The position numbers and the translations under genes are program-made. Positions 8,894 through 16,846 of a stretch of DNA of 64,000 nucleotides are shown piece by piece. Source of the DNA: Acidimicrobiia bacterium (GTDB lineage: Bacteria; Actinomycetota; Acidimicrobiia; Spongiisociales; ZC4RG35); the NCBI GenBank assembly GCA_028284765.1, contig JANQRA010000016.1:1-64000 (forward strand), given 5' to 3'. The notes under the pieces are model-generated. The model was given only the letters and a program-made list of their open reading frames with translations, had not been told where the DNA came from and did no database searches. The stretch's first letter is position 1. Every line of letters begins with the position of its first letter.

Positions 8894-9607
8894 TCAGGCC
8901 CGGCCTACGGCAGCCACCTGATCGGCAATCTGACGTATCTTCAGTGATGTCCCAGCCAGTTCGGCTTCTAGTTCGTCGAGGGTGACGGGTCGCCACACCC
9001 CTTCTACTCCCACACTTCGGAGCATCTCGTCGCCGTCCCAGACCTCATACCGGGTCGAGAACATGTCCTTTCCGGTGTCGAGGTGATGGACTGCCCGGTA
9101 CTCATACTCTCCCACTCGACGGGTCTCGACCACCTCGTTGGTTGTGTGATCCCACCCCGGATCCACAAGCTGAAAAGTGACCAATCCCAGGCCTTCGTCG
9201 CTCAAAGTTCGGTCCAACCAGGCGAAGAGTTTCATCCTGGCCGGGCGATCGAGGTGGCCGAGCATGTGCGCACAAACGAAACCGTCGATGCTTCCCTTGA
9301 GTAGGCCGAGGTCGTCTGGTGCCGAGCCCGCGACAACGGTCACCCTTTCGTCGAGTCCAGGAACAGTGGTGACCCGGATCATCAATGCGGTGCGCATGAC
9401 CTGGTTCGGTTCCAGGGCCATCACCCGAGCGGAAGACTCCTCGGCGAGAACAAGCGTCCCCATGCCGGTGCCCGCACCGATCTCAGCGATCACGGCGTCG
9501 CTAGTGAGGTCACTGAAGACACTGGCCACGGATGGCCTCAGCTTTTCCCACGGCTCGACCATGAATAGATCGTGGAATTCGGCGAGTTGGTCGTAGTGGT
9601 CTGTCAC
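8894..9607 (-). CDS. Class I SAM-dependent methyltransferase
   Basis: 237 aa, GTG at 9607. Motif I VIAEIGAGTGMGTLVLAEE and the following VMALEPNQVMR segment show a class I methyltransferase fold. It leads the ABC operon and begins 13 nt downstream of a Fur/Zur-type box. The second methyltransferase of the operon is not a close paralogue by eye, so the two probably modify different positions or substrates. Acceptor unknown. Confidence 0.75.
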   Translation of the reverse strand: MTDHYDQLAEFHDLFMVEPWEKLRPSVASVFSDLTSDAVIAEIGAGTGMGTLVLAEESSARVMALEPNQVMRTALMIRVTTVPGLDERVTVVAGSAPDDLGLLKGSIDGFVCAHMLGHLDRPARMKLFAWLDRTLSDEGLGLVTFQLVDPGWDHTTNEVVETRRVGEYEYRAVHHLDTGKDMFSTRYEVWDGDEMLRSVGVEGVWRPVTLDELEAELAGTSLKIRQIADQVAAVGRA

Positions 9608-9620
9608 GTTGGACTCCTAA

Positions 9621-9635
9621 TGAGAACCATTCTTA
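9621..9635. promoter_or_regulatory. Fur/Zur-family box C in the divergent control region
   Basis: TGAGAACCATTCTTA is a 7-1-7 Fur-family palindrome with one imperfect position per half. It lies between the methyltransferase/ABC operon (-) and the ArsR gene (+), 13 nt upstream of the methyltransferase start, and 23 nt from the separate ArsR-type operator. Confidence 0.65.
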
Positions 9636-9658
9636 GGGTATCCAAGCCTCCTCACTTG

Positions 9659-9676
9659 ATCAATCCATGGATTGAT
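9659..9676. promoter_or_regulatory. Perfect palindrome, likely ArsR/SmtB operator
   Basis: ATCAATCCATGGATTGAT is a perfect 18-bp inverted repeat ending 13 nt before the GTG start of the ArsR-family gene. ArsR/SmtB proteins bind such imperfect-to-perfect 12-2-12-like sites in front of their own genes, so autoregulation is likely. It may also influence the divergent operon. Confidence 0.65.
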
Positions 9677-9689
9677 GGAATAATGAAGT

Positions 9690-10037
9690 GTGGCTCCAGA
9701 TCACGAACATCCATCTACGCCTTCTGCGACCCTCGACGAGGCCAGCCTCGATGAGGGGGCCAGGCTGCTTTCTGCCCTGGGTGACACCGAACGCCTCCGC
9801 ATCCTCGATCTGATCGGTGATGGTGAGGTCTGTGTCAGCCAGTTGGCCGAAGCGACGGGTGCCGGGATGACCACCGTCTCGCAACGACTGCGAGTGCTGC
9901 GCGAACGCGGCCTCATCACGTCGAGGCGGGAGGGGAAACACATCTACTACGCATTGGCCGACGAGCACGTGAGTGATCTCGTGCAAATCGGAATATCACA
10001 CGCCCTCGAAATCGGGGGAGGAAGGGGCGGCTCATGA
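9690..10037 (+). CDS. ArsR/SmtB-family metal-sensing repressor with alpha-5 zinc site
   Basis: 115 aa, GTG at 9690. The winged helix contains LLSALGDTERLRILDLI, then a recognition region TTVSQRLRVLRERGLI and wing REGKHIYYAL. The last helix reads DEHVSDLVQIGISHALE, which is exactly D-x-H-x10-H-x2-E, the alpha-5 inter-subunit zinc site known from SmtB, CzrA and relatives. The alpha-3 ELCVCDL cysteine site is mostly missing (EVCVSQL keeps one Cys). It should therefore release DNA when zinc (or cobalt) binds. The next gene overlaps by 4 nt (ATGA) and encodes a histidine-rich protein, as expected for a zinc-stress operon. Confidence 0.85.
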   Translation: MAPDHEHPSTPSATLDEASLDEGARLLSALGDTERLRILDLIGDGEVCVSQLAEATGAGMTTVSQRLRVLRERGLITSRREGKHIYYALADEHVSDLVQIGISHALEIGGGRGGS

Positions 10038-10363
10038 GCCACTCACACACCCATGTCCATAGTCTCGACTGCGAACACAAGTCGGTGGCGCACGACGGCC
10101 ACCACGACTATCTGCACGACGGCCATCTCCACCATGCCACCGAAGGCGGCATCGAAGATCACACCCTGACGGTGAATGCCGACAATCCTGACACGTGCAC
10201 TCCTGAGCACTTCTGCAATGAACACGGTGGCGGCCATTCACATGGAGACAACTGCGGCCATGCAGCGGTCCCCCATGGCGACCATGTCGGCTACTTGGTT
10301 GACGGGCACCTGCACAGGCCACATGAAGACCACTGCGACTTCCACGGTCGCGTTGTTGCATGA
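10034..10363 (+). CDS. Histidine-rich small protein, probable zinc buffer or chaperone
   Basis: 109 aa, of which 25 are His and 5 Cys, with many Asp/Glu. Two related units are visible: HDGHHDYLHDGHLHH near residues 20-34 and HGDHVGYLVDGHLHRPHEDHC near the C-terminus. Proteins with the GDHV.YL.DGHLH.PH pattern are widespread beside zinc regulators and are often mis-named zinc transporter permease, although no membrane segment exists here. Co-translation with the zinc-type ArsR (ATGA overlap) supports metal buffering or delivery in the cytosol. No signal peptide is seen. Confidence 0.75.
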   Translation: MSHSHTHVHSLDCEHKSVAHDGHHDYLHDGHLHHATEGGIEDHTLTVNADNPDTCTPEHFCNEHGGGHSHGDNCGHAAVPHGDHVGYLVDGHLHRPHEDHCDFHGRVVA

Positions 10364-10393
10364 TCTGAGATCTCAGGCGTAACCGGACCGGCC

Positions 10394-11650
10394 TCACCAA
10401 ACCGGAAGAGGTGCAGCCACCGACGCTGGTAGCAAGACCGACAGCAGGGCCCCAACCACATCGTTGCGGACGCGTACTTCGTCGTAGAAATCAACCGCGA
10501 GCGTGGCAAGGTCCCGTCGTCCGCACACCAGCTCAACAAGGGCCGGCGTCGAGAGGAAGACGTCAGCCTGTGAGTTGCGGTCGAGATCAGACGGCACCGC
10601 GGTGACGACCCCATCGGCAATGCTGACGGTGGCAGCAGCGTCTTCCAAAACAACCCGAAAACGAATCCGGGCATCTGCCAGACCTACGTTCGGAAGTCGC
10701 TTGGACATGCCTTCCAACACGCCGCAGAAGAGCGAAACCGGATCGGAGACCCTAAGGCGCCAGAGTCCGTCGGATGAAGGAGACGAAACGGCCCCAAGGG
10801 CGGCTAGTGCGGGATGACCCGAAGCAAGGTCAAGCGAAATCGCCTCACCTGATCCGCCAGACATTGATGGGACTTCAGGCAGAACACGCCACAACTCAGC
10901 TGCCGCCGCTTGAGAAACCACCCAGTGGAACCTGGGCTCCAACGGCTCAATCATGTCGCAATGGAGAACGCCCCCACGGGTCATTCGCTCGTGCGCCAGT
11001 AATCCAACGGGTTGGGCAGTGTCCTCATCGACGAGGACTGCAAATCGGCGACCCAAGGGATTGTCGGTCCGCTGGCCCAGCGCCCTGTCCACGACGCCCT
11101 CATCCCAGACGAACGCGACAGGTGAGCGTGTACTGGCTTGTCTCACGGCAGATCTGACGACACCGCGATCGGCCGGCCCGGCTTCCCGCACGACGAGCCT
11201 CGATACGTCTGATTGGTCGTCGTTTCGGCCCAACGGTCTGGAACCTGCGCTGAAGGCCGGTAGGTAGCCAAATCGGTGGTACATGCCTGGGATGCCGAAG
11301 ACTGCTTGGACCTGGTCGACGTGCTCGCCTTGTAGCGCTTCGATCAATGACCGAGCAAGCCCATGTCCCCTATAGGAACTTCGCGTCCCGACATCCTCCA
11401 AGGTCATCACATCCACCGAAGTGCCCCGAATCGTCCACTTGTGGACCACGGCACTCGCTGATGCAGCGATCGTGCCGTTCCCCATCTCGGCCACGAGCGT
11501 CCGAGCATGTGGGGCTGCTCCAGGTCCGGTGGGATCAATGAGGTCGAGATGACGAGAAATCCAGGTCGTCCCGAAAACCTCCTCGCATAATTCGACAAGC
11601 GCAGGGATGTCATTGCGCGCTGCCGGTCGAACCCGAAACTGATCCTTCAC
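10394..11650 (-). CDS. Eis-like GNAT acetyltransferase with SCP2-type tail
   Basis: 418 aa, GTG at 11650 overlapping the ATPase stop (GTGA). The N-terminal GNAT domain has the acetyl-CoA loop YRGHGLARSLIEAL and the block IPGMYHRFGYLPAF typical of Eis proteins; a second degenerate GNAT unit and a C-terminal sterol-carrier-like domain follow. Eis enzymes acetylate several amines on aminoglycosides and other polyamines. Being the last gene of a metal-chelate importer operon, it may acetylate an imported or newly made chelator. That is inference; detoxification is an alternative. Confidence 0.75.
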   Translation of the reverse strand: MKDQFRVRPAARNDIPALVELCEEVFGTTWISRHLDLIDPTGPGAAPHARTLVAEMGNGTIAASASAVVHKWTIRGTSVDVMTLEDVGTRSSYRGHGLARSLIEALQGEHVDQVQAVFGIPGMYHRFGYLPAFSAGSRPLGRNDDQSDVSRLVVREAGPADRGVVRSAVRQASTRSPVAFVWDEGVVDRALGQRTDNPLGRRFAVLVDEDTAQPVGLLAHERMTRGGVLHCDMIEPLEPRFHWVVSQAAAAELWRVLPEVPSMSGGSGEAISLDLASGHPALAALGAVSSPSSDGLWRLRVSDPVSLFCGVLEGMSKRLPNVGLADARIRFRVVLEDAAATVSIADGVVTAVPSDLDRNSQADVFLSTPALVELVCGRRDLATLAVDFYDEVRVRNDVVGALLSVLLPASVAAPLPVW

Positions 11651-12474
11651 AGCGAAGCAGCCTCGCTCTCGTCCCCGTCTGAAGGCCGACCGGCTCGAGA
11701 CCTTCGGCCGTTCACCGCCGACAAGGCAAAAACGGAAGTACCGGTGCGCGGGTTCTGGAGCACTACACAGTCGACACCGAAGACCTCCAGCACAAGGTCA
11801 GGTGTCAATACTTCATCGGGAGTACCGGCTGCAACCACTTTTCCCTCTTTGAGCAGAACGACAGCATCACAGAAGGCCGAAGCCAGGGTGAGATCATGAA
11901 TCGCCGCAATAGTGGTAGCTCCCGCATCCCGAACCCGTTCCAGGAGATCAAGCTGATGCTGGACGTCGAGATGATTCGTCGGCTCGTCCATGACAAGAAC
12001 CGGAGTCGTCTGGCATAGCGCCCGAGCCAGATGGACGCGCTGGCGCTCGCCACCCGAGAGAGTCGAAACCGGCCGCTGGGCCAAGTGGTCGACATCCAGG
12101 TCCGCTAGAGCATCCATGGCGATCTGGCGATCCTCAGCAGTCGGGCTCGCTATTCGACCCCGATGCGGTAACCGGCCGAGTAGTGCGAGATCCAGCGCCA
12201 GGAGCTCGATGTCAGCCGGAGTGTCCTGAGGGAGCACTGCACTGCGACGGGCACTTCCCAAGGCCGACAGCTTCCACACGTCGTCGCCACCAATCGAAAT
12301 CGCCCCCCGACGAGGAGCGAGAGCGCGATAGACGGTACGCAAAACAGTCGACTTCCCACATCCATTGGGGCCGAGCAGACCGACGACTTGACCCGGGGCA
12401 ACCTCGATCGAGACGTCACGAACCACATCAACACCAGAAAGCTCGACTGTCACTTGCTCGACGCGAAGTTCCAT
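11647..12474 (-). CDS. FecE/BtuD-type ABC ATPase
   Basis: 275 aa from ATG 12474, whose A overlaps the permease stop (TGATG); a 16-residue longer frame has no support. Walker A GPNGCGKST (35-43), signature LSGGERQRVHLARAL, Walker B VLVMDEPTNHLD and an H-loop AAIHDLTLA define the ATPase of a siderophore/cobalamin/heme importer. It works with the permease and binding protein encoded just before it. Confidence 0.92.
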   Translation of the reverse strand: MELRVEQVTVELSGVDVVRDVSIEVAPGQVVGLLGPNGCGKSTVLRTVYRALAPRRGAISIGGDDVWKLSALGSARRSAVLPQDTPADIELLALDLALLGRLPHRGRIASPTAEDRQIAMDALADLDVDHLAQRPVSTLSGGERQRVHLARALCQTTPVLVMDEPTNHLDVQHQLDLLERVRDAGATTIAAIHDLTLASAFCDAVVLLKEGKVVAAGTPDEVLTPDLVLEVFGVDCVVLQNPRTGTSVFALSAVNGRRSRAGRPSDGDESEAASL

Positions 12475-13511
12475 CAGCTCACCCCCGTTGGAGAACGACG
12501 ATCCCCATGATGCATGACCCACAAGAAAAACGGAGCGCCGAGCACGGAGGTAATGACACCAAGCGGCAATTCGCGAGGCGCCACGACGGTGCGCGCAGCC
12601 AGGTCGACAGTGACGAGAAAGACGGCGCCGGCGAGGAACACAAGCGGGATCAGCCGACGGTGTTCCGCACCCACCAATATCCGCACCAGGTGAGGAACCA
12701 CAAGACCGACAAACCCAACTCCACCAGCTATGGCCACAGCCACTCCAGTCAGCAATGAAGTCACCAACAAAAGCTCAGTGCGAAGCCGATGCACGGACAC
12801 ACCGACACCGATAGCAGTCTCGTCACCAGCAAGAAGGGCGTTGAGGAGACCGGAACGAAAGAAGATTGCGGCAATGCCAACGCCAACGACGGGGGCGAGC
12901 AGTCCAACATCCATCCAATCAGCCGCTGCCACCGTCCCTAGCAACCAGAACAGGACACTGAACACTTCTTCGGCCTGAGTGGTCAACGTTAGAAAGCTGG
13001 TCAACCCACTGAACAAGAACGAAAGCGCAACACCGGCGAGGATCAGGCGAACTGGCTCGACTCGACCTTCTCGCCGACCGAGAATCAAGACGGCGAGTGT
13101 TGCAATGATCGCTCCGGCGAAGGCTGCCACCGAGCGGGTTAGACCTCCGAGAGCGCTGACACCAAGCACAATGCTCAACACGGCACCCGTCCCGGCCCCC
13201 GAGGAGATGCCGAGGAGATAGGGATCAGCCAGTGGGTTCCGGACGACCGCCTGGAGGACTGCCCCAACCCCCGCCAACGCGGCACCAACGAGTGCCGCGG
13301 TCATCACCCTTGGAGCCCTTAGGTCCCAAATGATGTAGGTCTCGAGTTCAACGGGCGACGGATCGCTCCACCAAGGAACCAACTGATCGGCCACCACCGC
13401 CAGGACCCGGCCTGGCGCTATCCCCACGGCACCCGATGCGATCCCAAGCACCATCACCGTGGGCAGGGCGATGACGAGACCGGCTGTTAGCCAAGTGGCC
13501 CGGCGGGTCAC
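12474..13511 (-). CDS. FecCD/BtuC-type permease of metal-chelate importer
   Basis: 345 aa, GTG at 13511 overlapping the binding-protein stop by 4 nt. The RNPLADPYLLGISSGAG motif and the GGVGFVGLVVPHLVRI motif are diagnostic for FecCD permeases, which have about ten membrane helices and form a homodimer. A single permease gene is present, consistent with a homodimeric BtuC-like channel for a metal-metallophore complex. Confidence 0.93.
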   Translation of the reverse strand: MTRRATWLTAGLVIALPTVMVLGIASGAVGIAPGRVLAVVADQLVPWWSDPSPVELETYIIWDLRAPRVMTAALVGAALAGVGAVLQAVVRNPLADPYLLGISSGAGTGAVLSIVLGVSALGGLTRSVAAFAGAIIATLAVLILGRREGRVEPVRLILAGVALSFLFSGLTSFLTLTTQAEEVFSVLFWLLGTVAAADWMDVGLLAPVVGVGIAAIFFRSGLLNALLAGDETAIGVGVSVHRLRTELLLVTSLLTGVAVAIAGGVGFVGLVVPHLVRILVGAEHRRLIPLVFLAGAVFLVTVDLAARTVVAPRELPLGVITSVLGAPFFLWVMHHGDRRSPTGVS

Positions 13512-14521
13512 CCGCCGAACGCGTCGGGATGCAGGTTGGCGGCTAGATCTCGAATCGTCTGAGCGTAGCGAGGGCCCACGTTGAAGCCGAGCGGATCGAC
13601 GGCGAAGGCCTTCCCGGTCTCCGCTGCGGGCACCGTTGGGAACGCAGCCAGAATGCTCGCGGCCACTGCGTCTGGGTCGGCGGCAAAGATCAGTACGAAG
13701 GCCTCGGGCTCAGAAGCAGCGACTACCTCTGCACTTACCTCTGCGGTGCTGCCCTCAACGTCGGCCATCAGGTTTTCCCCACCTGCAAGCCGCAACGTGT
13801 CGGTATAGAACCCATCTGCAGCTAGCACTCCAAGTGGGGGTGAATCGGAGAACGTGACAATCGTGCCAGTTGGGTCGGAACCTCCAACTCCATTCTCTAC
13901 CTCGGCGATGGCCGCCTCGATCTTGGCGATGGCAGCCTCTGCTTCCTCAGGAACCCCGAAGATCTGCCCAATCGCACGGTATTCGGCATAGACGTCCTCG
14001 ATGCTGATGTCTGCAGGGTCGACGCCCGGGCACTTCGCCGGCGATATAAAGGCTGGGATACCCAACTCGGCGAGCGTATCCAGAGAAGTCCTGCCGCTTG
14101 AGTCGTCAAAGTCGTAGCCAGGCTCTGTCGAGTACACGAAGTCTGGGTCAGCGGCGAGAAGTGGCTCTTGGGGAGGAGCAAATGCGTCGCCCTCGACGAT
14201 GACCGGAATGCCATCAATGGCCTCCGCCAACTCTGGGAGCGGATCGGTTTCGTGCTCGGTTCGAGCCACCACGGCATCGGCTACGCCAACCTCTGCGAGC
14301 AGTTCCAGAGCCGGCTGGTAAAACGTCACTGCACGTTGAGGTGCAGATTCGAAAGTCAGTTCTCGTCCGCAGTTTTGGATCGTGAGCGGGAACCCGGAGT
14401 CGGCACTGTCACTTGTTCCTTCAACGGACACCGATGTCGTTTCAGAAGATGTGTCATCGGCGGCTGATGTACATCCGACGAGAAGCGCCGCGAGAATCAA
14501 CAGCACGGAGTAGCGGTTCAT
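13508..14521 (-). CDS. FecB/BtuF-type lipoprotein binding protein
   Basis: 337 aa, ATG at 14521. The N-terminus is a lipoprotein signal with lipobox LVGC (C17), followed by a Thr/Ser-rich linker and a class III periplasmic-binding fold (FESAPQRAVTFYQPALELLAEVGVAD). It captures the chelate outside the cell for the permease/ATPase. First gene of a four-gene operon preceded by a Fur/Zur-type half-site. The ligand class (siderophore, zincophore, cobalamin) cannot be read from sequence; no B12 riboswitch is seen upstream. Confidence 0.9.
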   Translation of the reverse strand: MNRYSVLLILAALLVGCTSAADDTSSETTSVSVEGTSDSADSGFPLTIQNCGRELTFESAPQRAVTFYQPALELLAEVGVADAVVARTEHETDPLPELAEAIDGIPVIVEGDAFAPPQEPLLAADPDFVYSTEPGYDFDDSSGRTSLDTLAELGIPAFISPAKCPGVDPADISIEDVYAEYRAIGQIFGVPEEAEAAIAKIEAAIAEVENGVGGSDPTGTIVTFSDSPPLGVLAADGFYTDTLRLAGGENLMADVEGSTAEVSAEVVAASEPEAFVLIFAADPDAVAASILAAFPTVPAAETGKAFAVDPLGFNVGPRYAQTIRDLAANLHPDAFGG

Positions 14522-14551
14522 AAATGAGGGCCTTTCCCAAGAAAATGCGAA

Positions 14552-14566
14552 TGAGAATCGGTACTG
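14552..14566. promoter_or_regulatory. Fur/Zur-family box D (one good half-site)
   Basis: TGAGAATCGGTACTG, preceded by CGAA. The left half matches the other boxes exactly; the right half is weak. It sits 31 nt upstream of the binding-protein start (-) and 42 nt upstream of the RHH-VOC gene (+), so it could control both. Confidence 0.5.
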
Positions 14567-14608
14567 TATCTCGACCTAGAAAACTAGTCAAAGCATCCGG
14601 AGGAGAGC

Positions 14609-15130
14609 GTGGGACAATCGAAGGACGGCAAGCGGAGGCAAATGAATGTCGAGCTCTCGGTTGAGGTGATTGCCAAAGCAAAGGCGGCCGCGATCCAAGC
14701 GGGCTCAACTCTGGCTGAGCTCGTAGAAGAAGCGATACGCGCACACCTGGTCAGCGGCGCCAAAAGGCCGGGCAACGCTCCGGACCCAATCCCGGTCGCC
14801 TACGTCCAAGACATCCCTCGTGCGGTCGAATTCCTCTTAGCGCTTGGTTTCGAACCGAGGTTTGCGTCAGCCGATGGCTCATGGGTCGAGTTGGGGGGGC
14901 GCCGGGCCATCCTCGCTCTGCATGCAGGAGCCGGCGAACCGTATCCACCGCAAATCGAAGTTCGACTCGATTACCCAAGTCCCCTTGAAGCCGCAGTTGA
15001 GACTGCCAAAGCCCACGGGTTCGAGACAGGCCCGATTCGAGACCAGGCATTCGGCCGAAGCCTCCAGGTCCAGATGGGGGGAGTTCACTTCCACATCGAC
15101 GAGTGGTCTGCGGACTTCGGCAGACCTTGA
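14609..15130 (+). CDS. RHH (CopG-like) domain fused to a VOC/glyoxalase-fold domain
   Basis: 173 aa, GTG at 14609 with strong GGAGGAG at 14599-14605. Residues about 10-50 (basic start, then NVELSVEVIAKAKAAAIQAG and TLAELVEEAIRAHL) look like a ribbon-helix-helix DNA-binding domain. Residues about 60-170 form a VOC domain (VAYVQDIPRAVEFLLALGFEP ... MGGVHFHIDEW), a fold used for bleomycin-type sequestration, dioxygenases and ligand sensors. The fusion suggests a ligand-responsive regulator or self-regulated binding protein. It is transcribed away from the chelate importer and toward the reductase/methyltransferase genes. Confidence 0.65.
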   Translation: MGQSKDGKRRQMNVELSVEVIAKAKAAAIQAGSTLAELVEEAIRAHLVSGAKRPGNAPDPIPVAYVQDIPRAVEFLLALGFEPRFASADGSWVELGGRRAILALHAGAGEPYPPQIEVRLDYPSPLEAAVETAKAHGFETGPIRDQAFGRSLQVQMGGVHFHIDEWSADFGRP

Positions 15131-15229
15131 ACCTCTCTTCGTTGGGGGGATAGGCCTCGAGGTACAGATAGATCGATCCATTCGCCTCGCGCTGTCGGCT
15201 TGAACGACCAACCGCCATACTGACGACCA

Positions 15230-16846
15230 ATGGTCAGTAACAATTCGCAACATCAGCACTCCCACGGAGAAGCCGACTTTCAACCGATAGAGCGTCGATG
15301 CGACGTTGCGATAGTGGGAGGTTCGGCTGCCGGTCTCGCTGCGGCACTCCAGCTGGGCCGCCAACGCCGCTCGGTGATCGTGGTGGATGCTGGTGAGCCC
15401 CGGAACGCACCCGCCTCTCATATGCATAGCTACCTCGGGCATGAAGGCGTCCCTCCCGAGGACTTCCTCTCCTTGGCTCGCGACGAGGTTCGGAGCCACG
15501 GATGTGAGGTCTTAGGCGATGTAGTGGTTGACATCAACCGTTCCGGTGCCGAATTCCGCCTTCTGCTCGGTAGTGGTCACACCCTGGTCGCCCGGAGAGT
15601 CCTCGCCGCTACCGGCATGACCGACCTTCTGCCGGACATCGAAGGACTCGATGCCCACTGGGGGGTCAACGTCATTCACTGCCCGTTCTGTCATGGTTTT
15701 GAGTTCAGAGACAGACCAATAGTGGTGATCGTCACTGATCCAATGGGGCTACATCCTGCCGTCCTCTTTCACCAGCTCACAGATCAACTCACACTCATCC
15801 TCCACGACGGAGTCGAGGCCGACGACCCGGCATTGGAGCCTCTTCGATCCATCGGTGTTGAAGTCGTGGACTCCAGGGCAGCACGGGTAGTCAACGGAGA
15901 GACGCACGAGCTGGCGGTCCAGACCGAAAGCGGCCAGACCATCGAAGCCGGAGCGGTAGTAGTGGGTCCCCGCTCGGCGGTGCGCGCCGAACCGTTCGCC
16001 TCAGTTGGGCTCAAGCCCATCGAAGACGCCGACGGCCTGGGTGACTTCATCGAGTGCGACGCCATGGGCGAAACCTCAGTACCAGGCCTGTTTGCTGCGG
16101 GAAATCTGACCGACCCCAGCCAACAAGTCCTGCAGGCAGCAGCCAATGGCAGCCGGGTCGGAGCGGCGATCAGCTTCAGCCTGGCCGACGAGGACGTAAA
16201 GAACCCCATCTCGATCAGCGCAGGTCAGGCGGACTGGGACGCTCGATACAGCGGCGATCAGATGTGGAGCGGAAACCCGAACGGAAGCCTGGTGCTAGAG
16301 GTCGGGGATATGGCGCCGGGACGTGTGCTCGATGTTGGTGGCGGAGAAGGCGGAGACGCTGTCTGGTTGGCCCAGCAAGGCTGGGATGTGACTGTCTCGG
16401 ACATCTCTCAACGAGCTTTGGACCGCTGTGTGGAGGCCGGCGAGAAGCTCGGAGTGGAAGTCAACCAACTCCGTGCGGACGCCAACGCTGCGAACCCGTT
16501 CGGTGGCGAGCAATTCGATCTCGTCTCAGCTCACTACCTCCCACTCCCCCGGACTCCAGATGCTCTCGGAATCAGAAACCTGATGAGTGCGGTGGACGAA
16601 GGCGGAACACTTCTGATCGTCAATCACGACCCGGAACCAATGCGTGGCTCGGTGGCAGAGCGGGATCACCATCTTCCGTTTGATCCCGACGCTTACTTTT
16701 TGCCTGCTGATTTCGCTGCTTTTCTCACCGAAGCTGACGGATGGGAAATCGAGATTCACGACAAGCGCCCCCGAGTTGGCGAACACGCAACAGCTCACGT
16801 CGACGACGTTGTGCTCCGTGCCCGCCGGGCGGAGACAAGATCGTGA
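15230..16846 (+). CDS. Fused thioredoxin-reductase-like disulfide oxidoreductase / SAM methyltransferase
   Basis: 538 aa. Residues about 20-310 are a TrxR-like FAD/NAD(P) protein with GGSAAGLAAA, the redox motif CPFCHG (C151, C154) and an FAD-binding GLFAAGNLT end block. Residues about 325-538 are a class I methyltransferase with RVLDVGGGEGGDAVWLA. CxxCHG oxidoreductases of this branch include the dithiol oxidases of gliotoxin and holomycin pathways (GliT, HlmI), and S-methyltransferases act on the same dithiols, so a fused enzyme that closes and caps dithiols is a testable idea. Bifunctional proteins of this layout are known in actinobacteria. The next methyltransferase gene overlaps by 4 nt. 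Confidence 0.8.
   Translation: MVSNNSQHQHSHGEADFQPIERRCDVAIVGGSAAGLAAALQLGRQRRSVIVVDAGEPRNAPASHMHSYLGHEGVPPEDFLSLARDEVRSHGCEVLGDVVVDINRSGAEFRLLLGSGHTLVARRVLAATGMTDLLPDIEGLDAHWGVNVIHCPFCHGFEFRDRPIVVIVTDPMGLHPAVLFHQLTDQLTLILHDGVEADDPALEPLRSIGVEVVDSRAARVVNGETHELAVQTESGQTIEAGAVVVGPRSAVRAEPFASVGLKPIEDADGLGDFIECDAMGETSVPGLFAAGNLTDPSQQVLQAAANGSRVGAAISFSLADEDVKNPISISAGQADWDARYSGDQMWSGNPNGSLVLEVGDMAPGRVLDVGGGEGGDAVWLAQQGWDVTVSDISQRALDRCVEAGEKLGVEVNQLRADANAANPFGGEQFDLVSAHYLPLPRTPDALGIRNLMSAVDEGGTLLIVNHDPEPMRGSVAERDHHLPFDPDAYFLPADFAAFLTEADGWEIEIHDKRPRVGEHATAHVDDVVLRARRAETRS

Noticed and set aside
10034-10363. His-rich protein as a RiPP precursor
   Set aside because: No leader/core split and no YcaO, radical SAM or DUF692-type modifying enzyme nearby; a zinc buffer explains it better.
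10032-10400. Long antisense frames opposite the His-rich gene
   Set aside because: They arise from the biased His/Asp codons; no RBS or family signal, and the + strand gene is coupled to ArsR.
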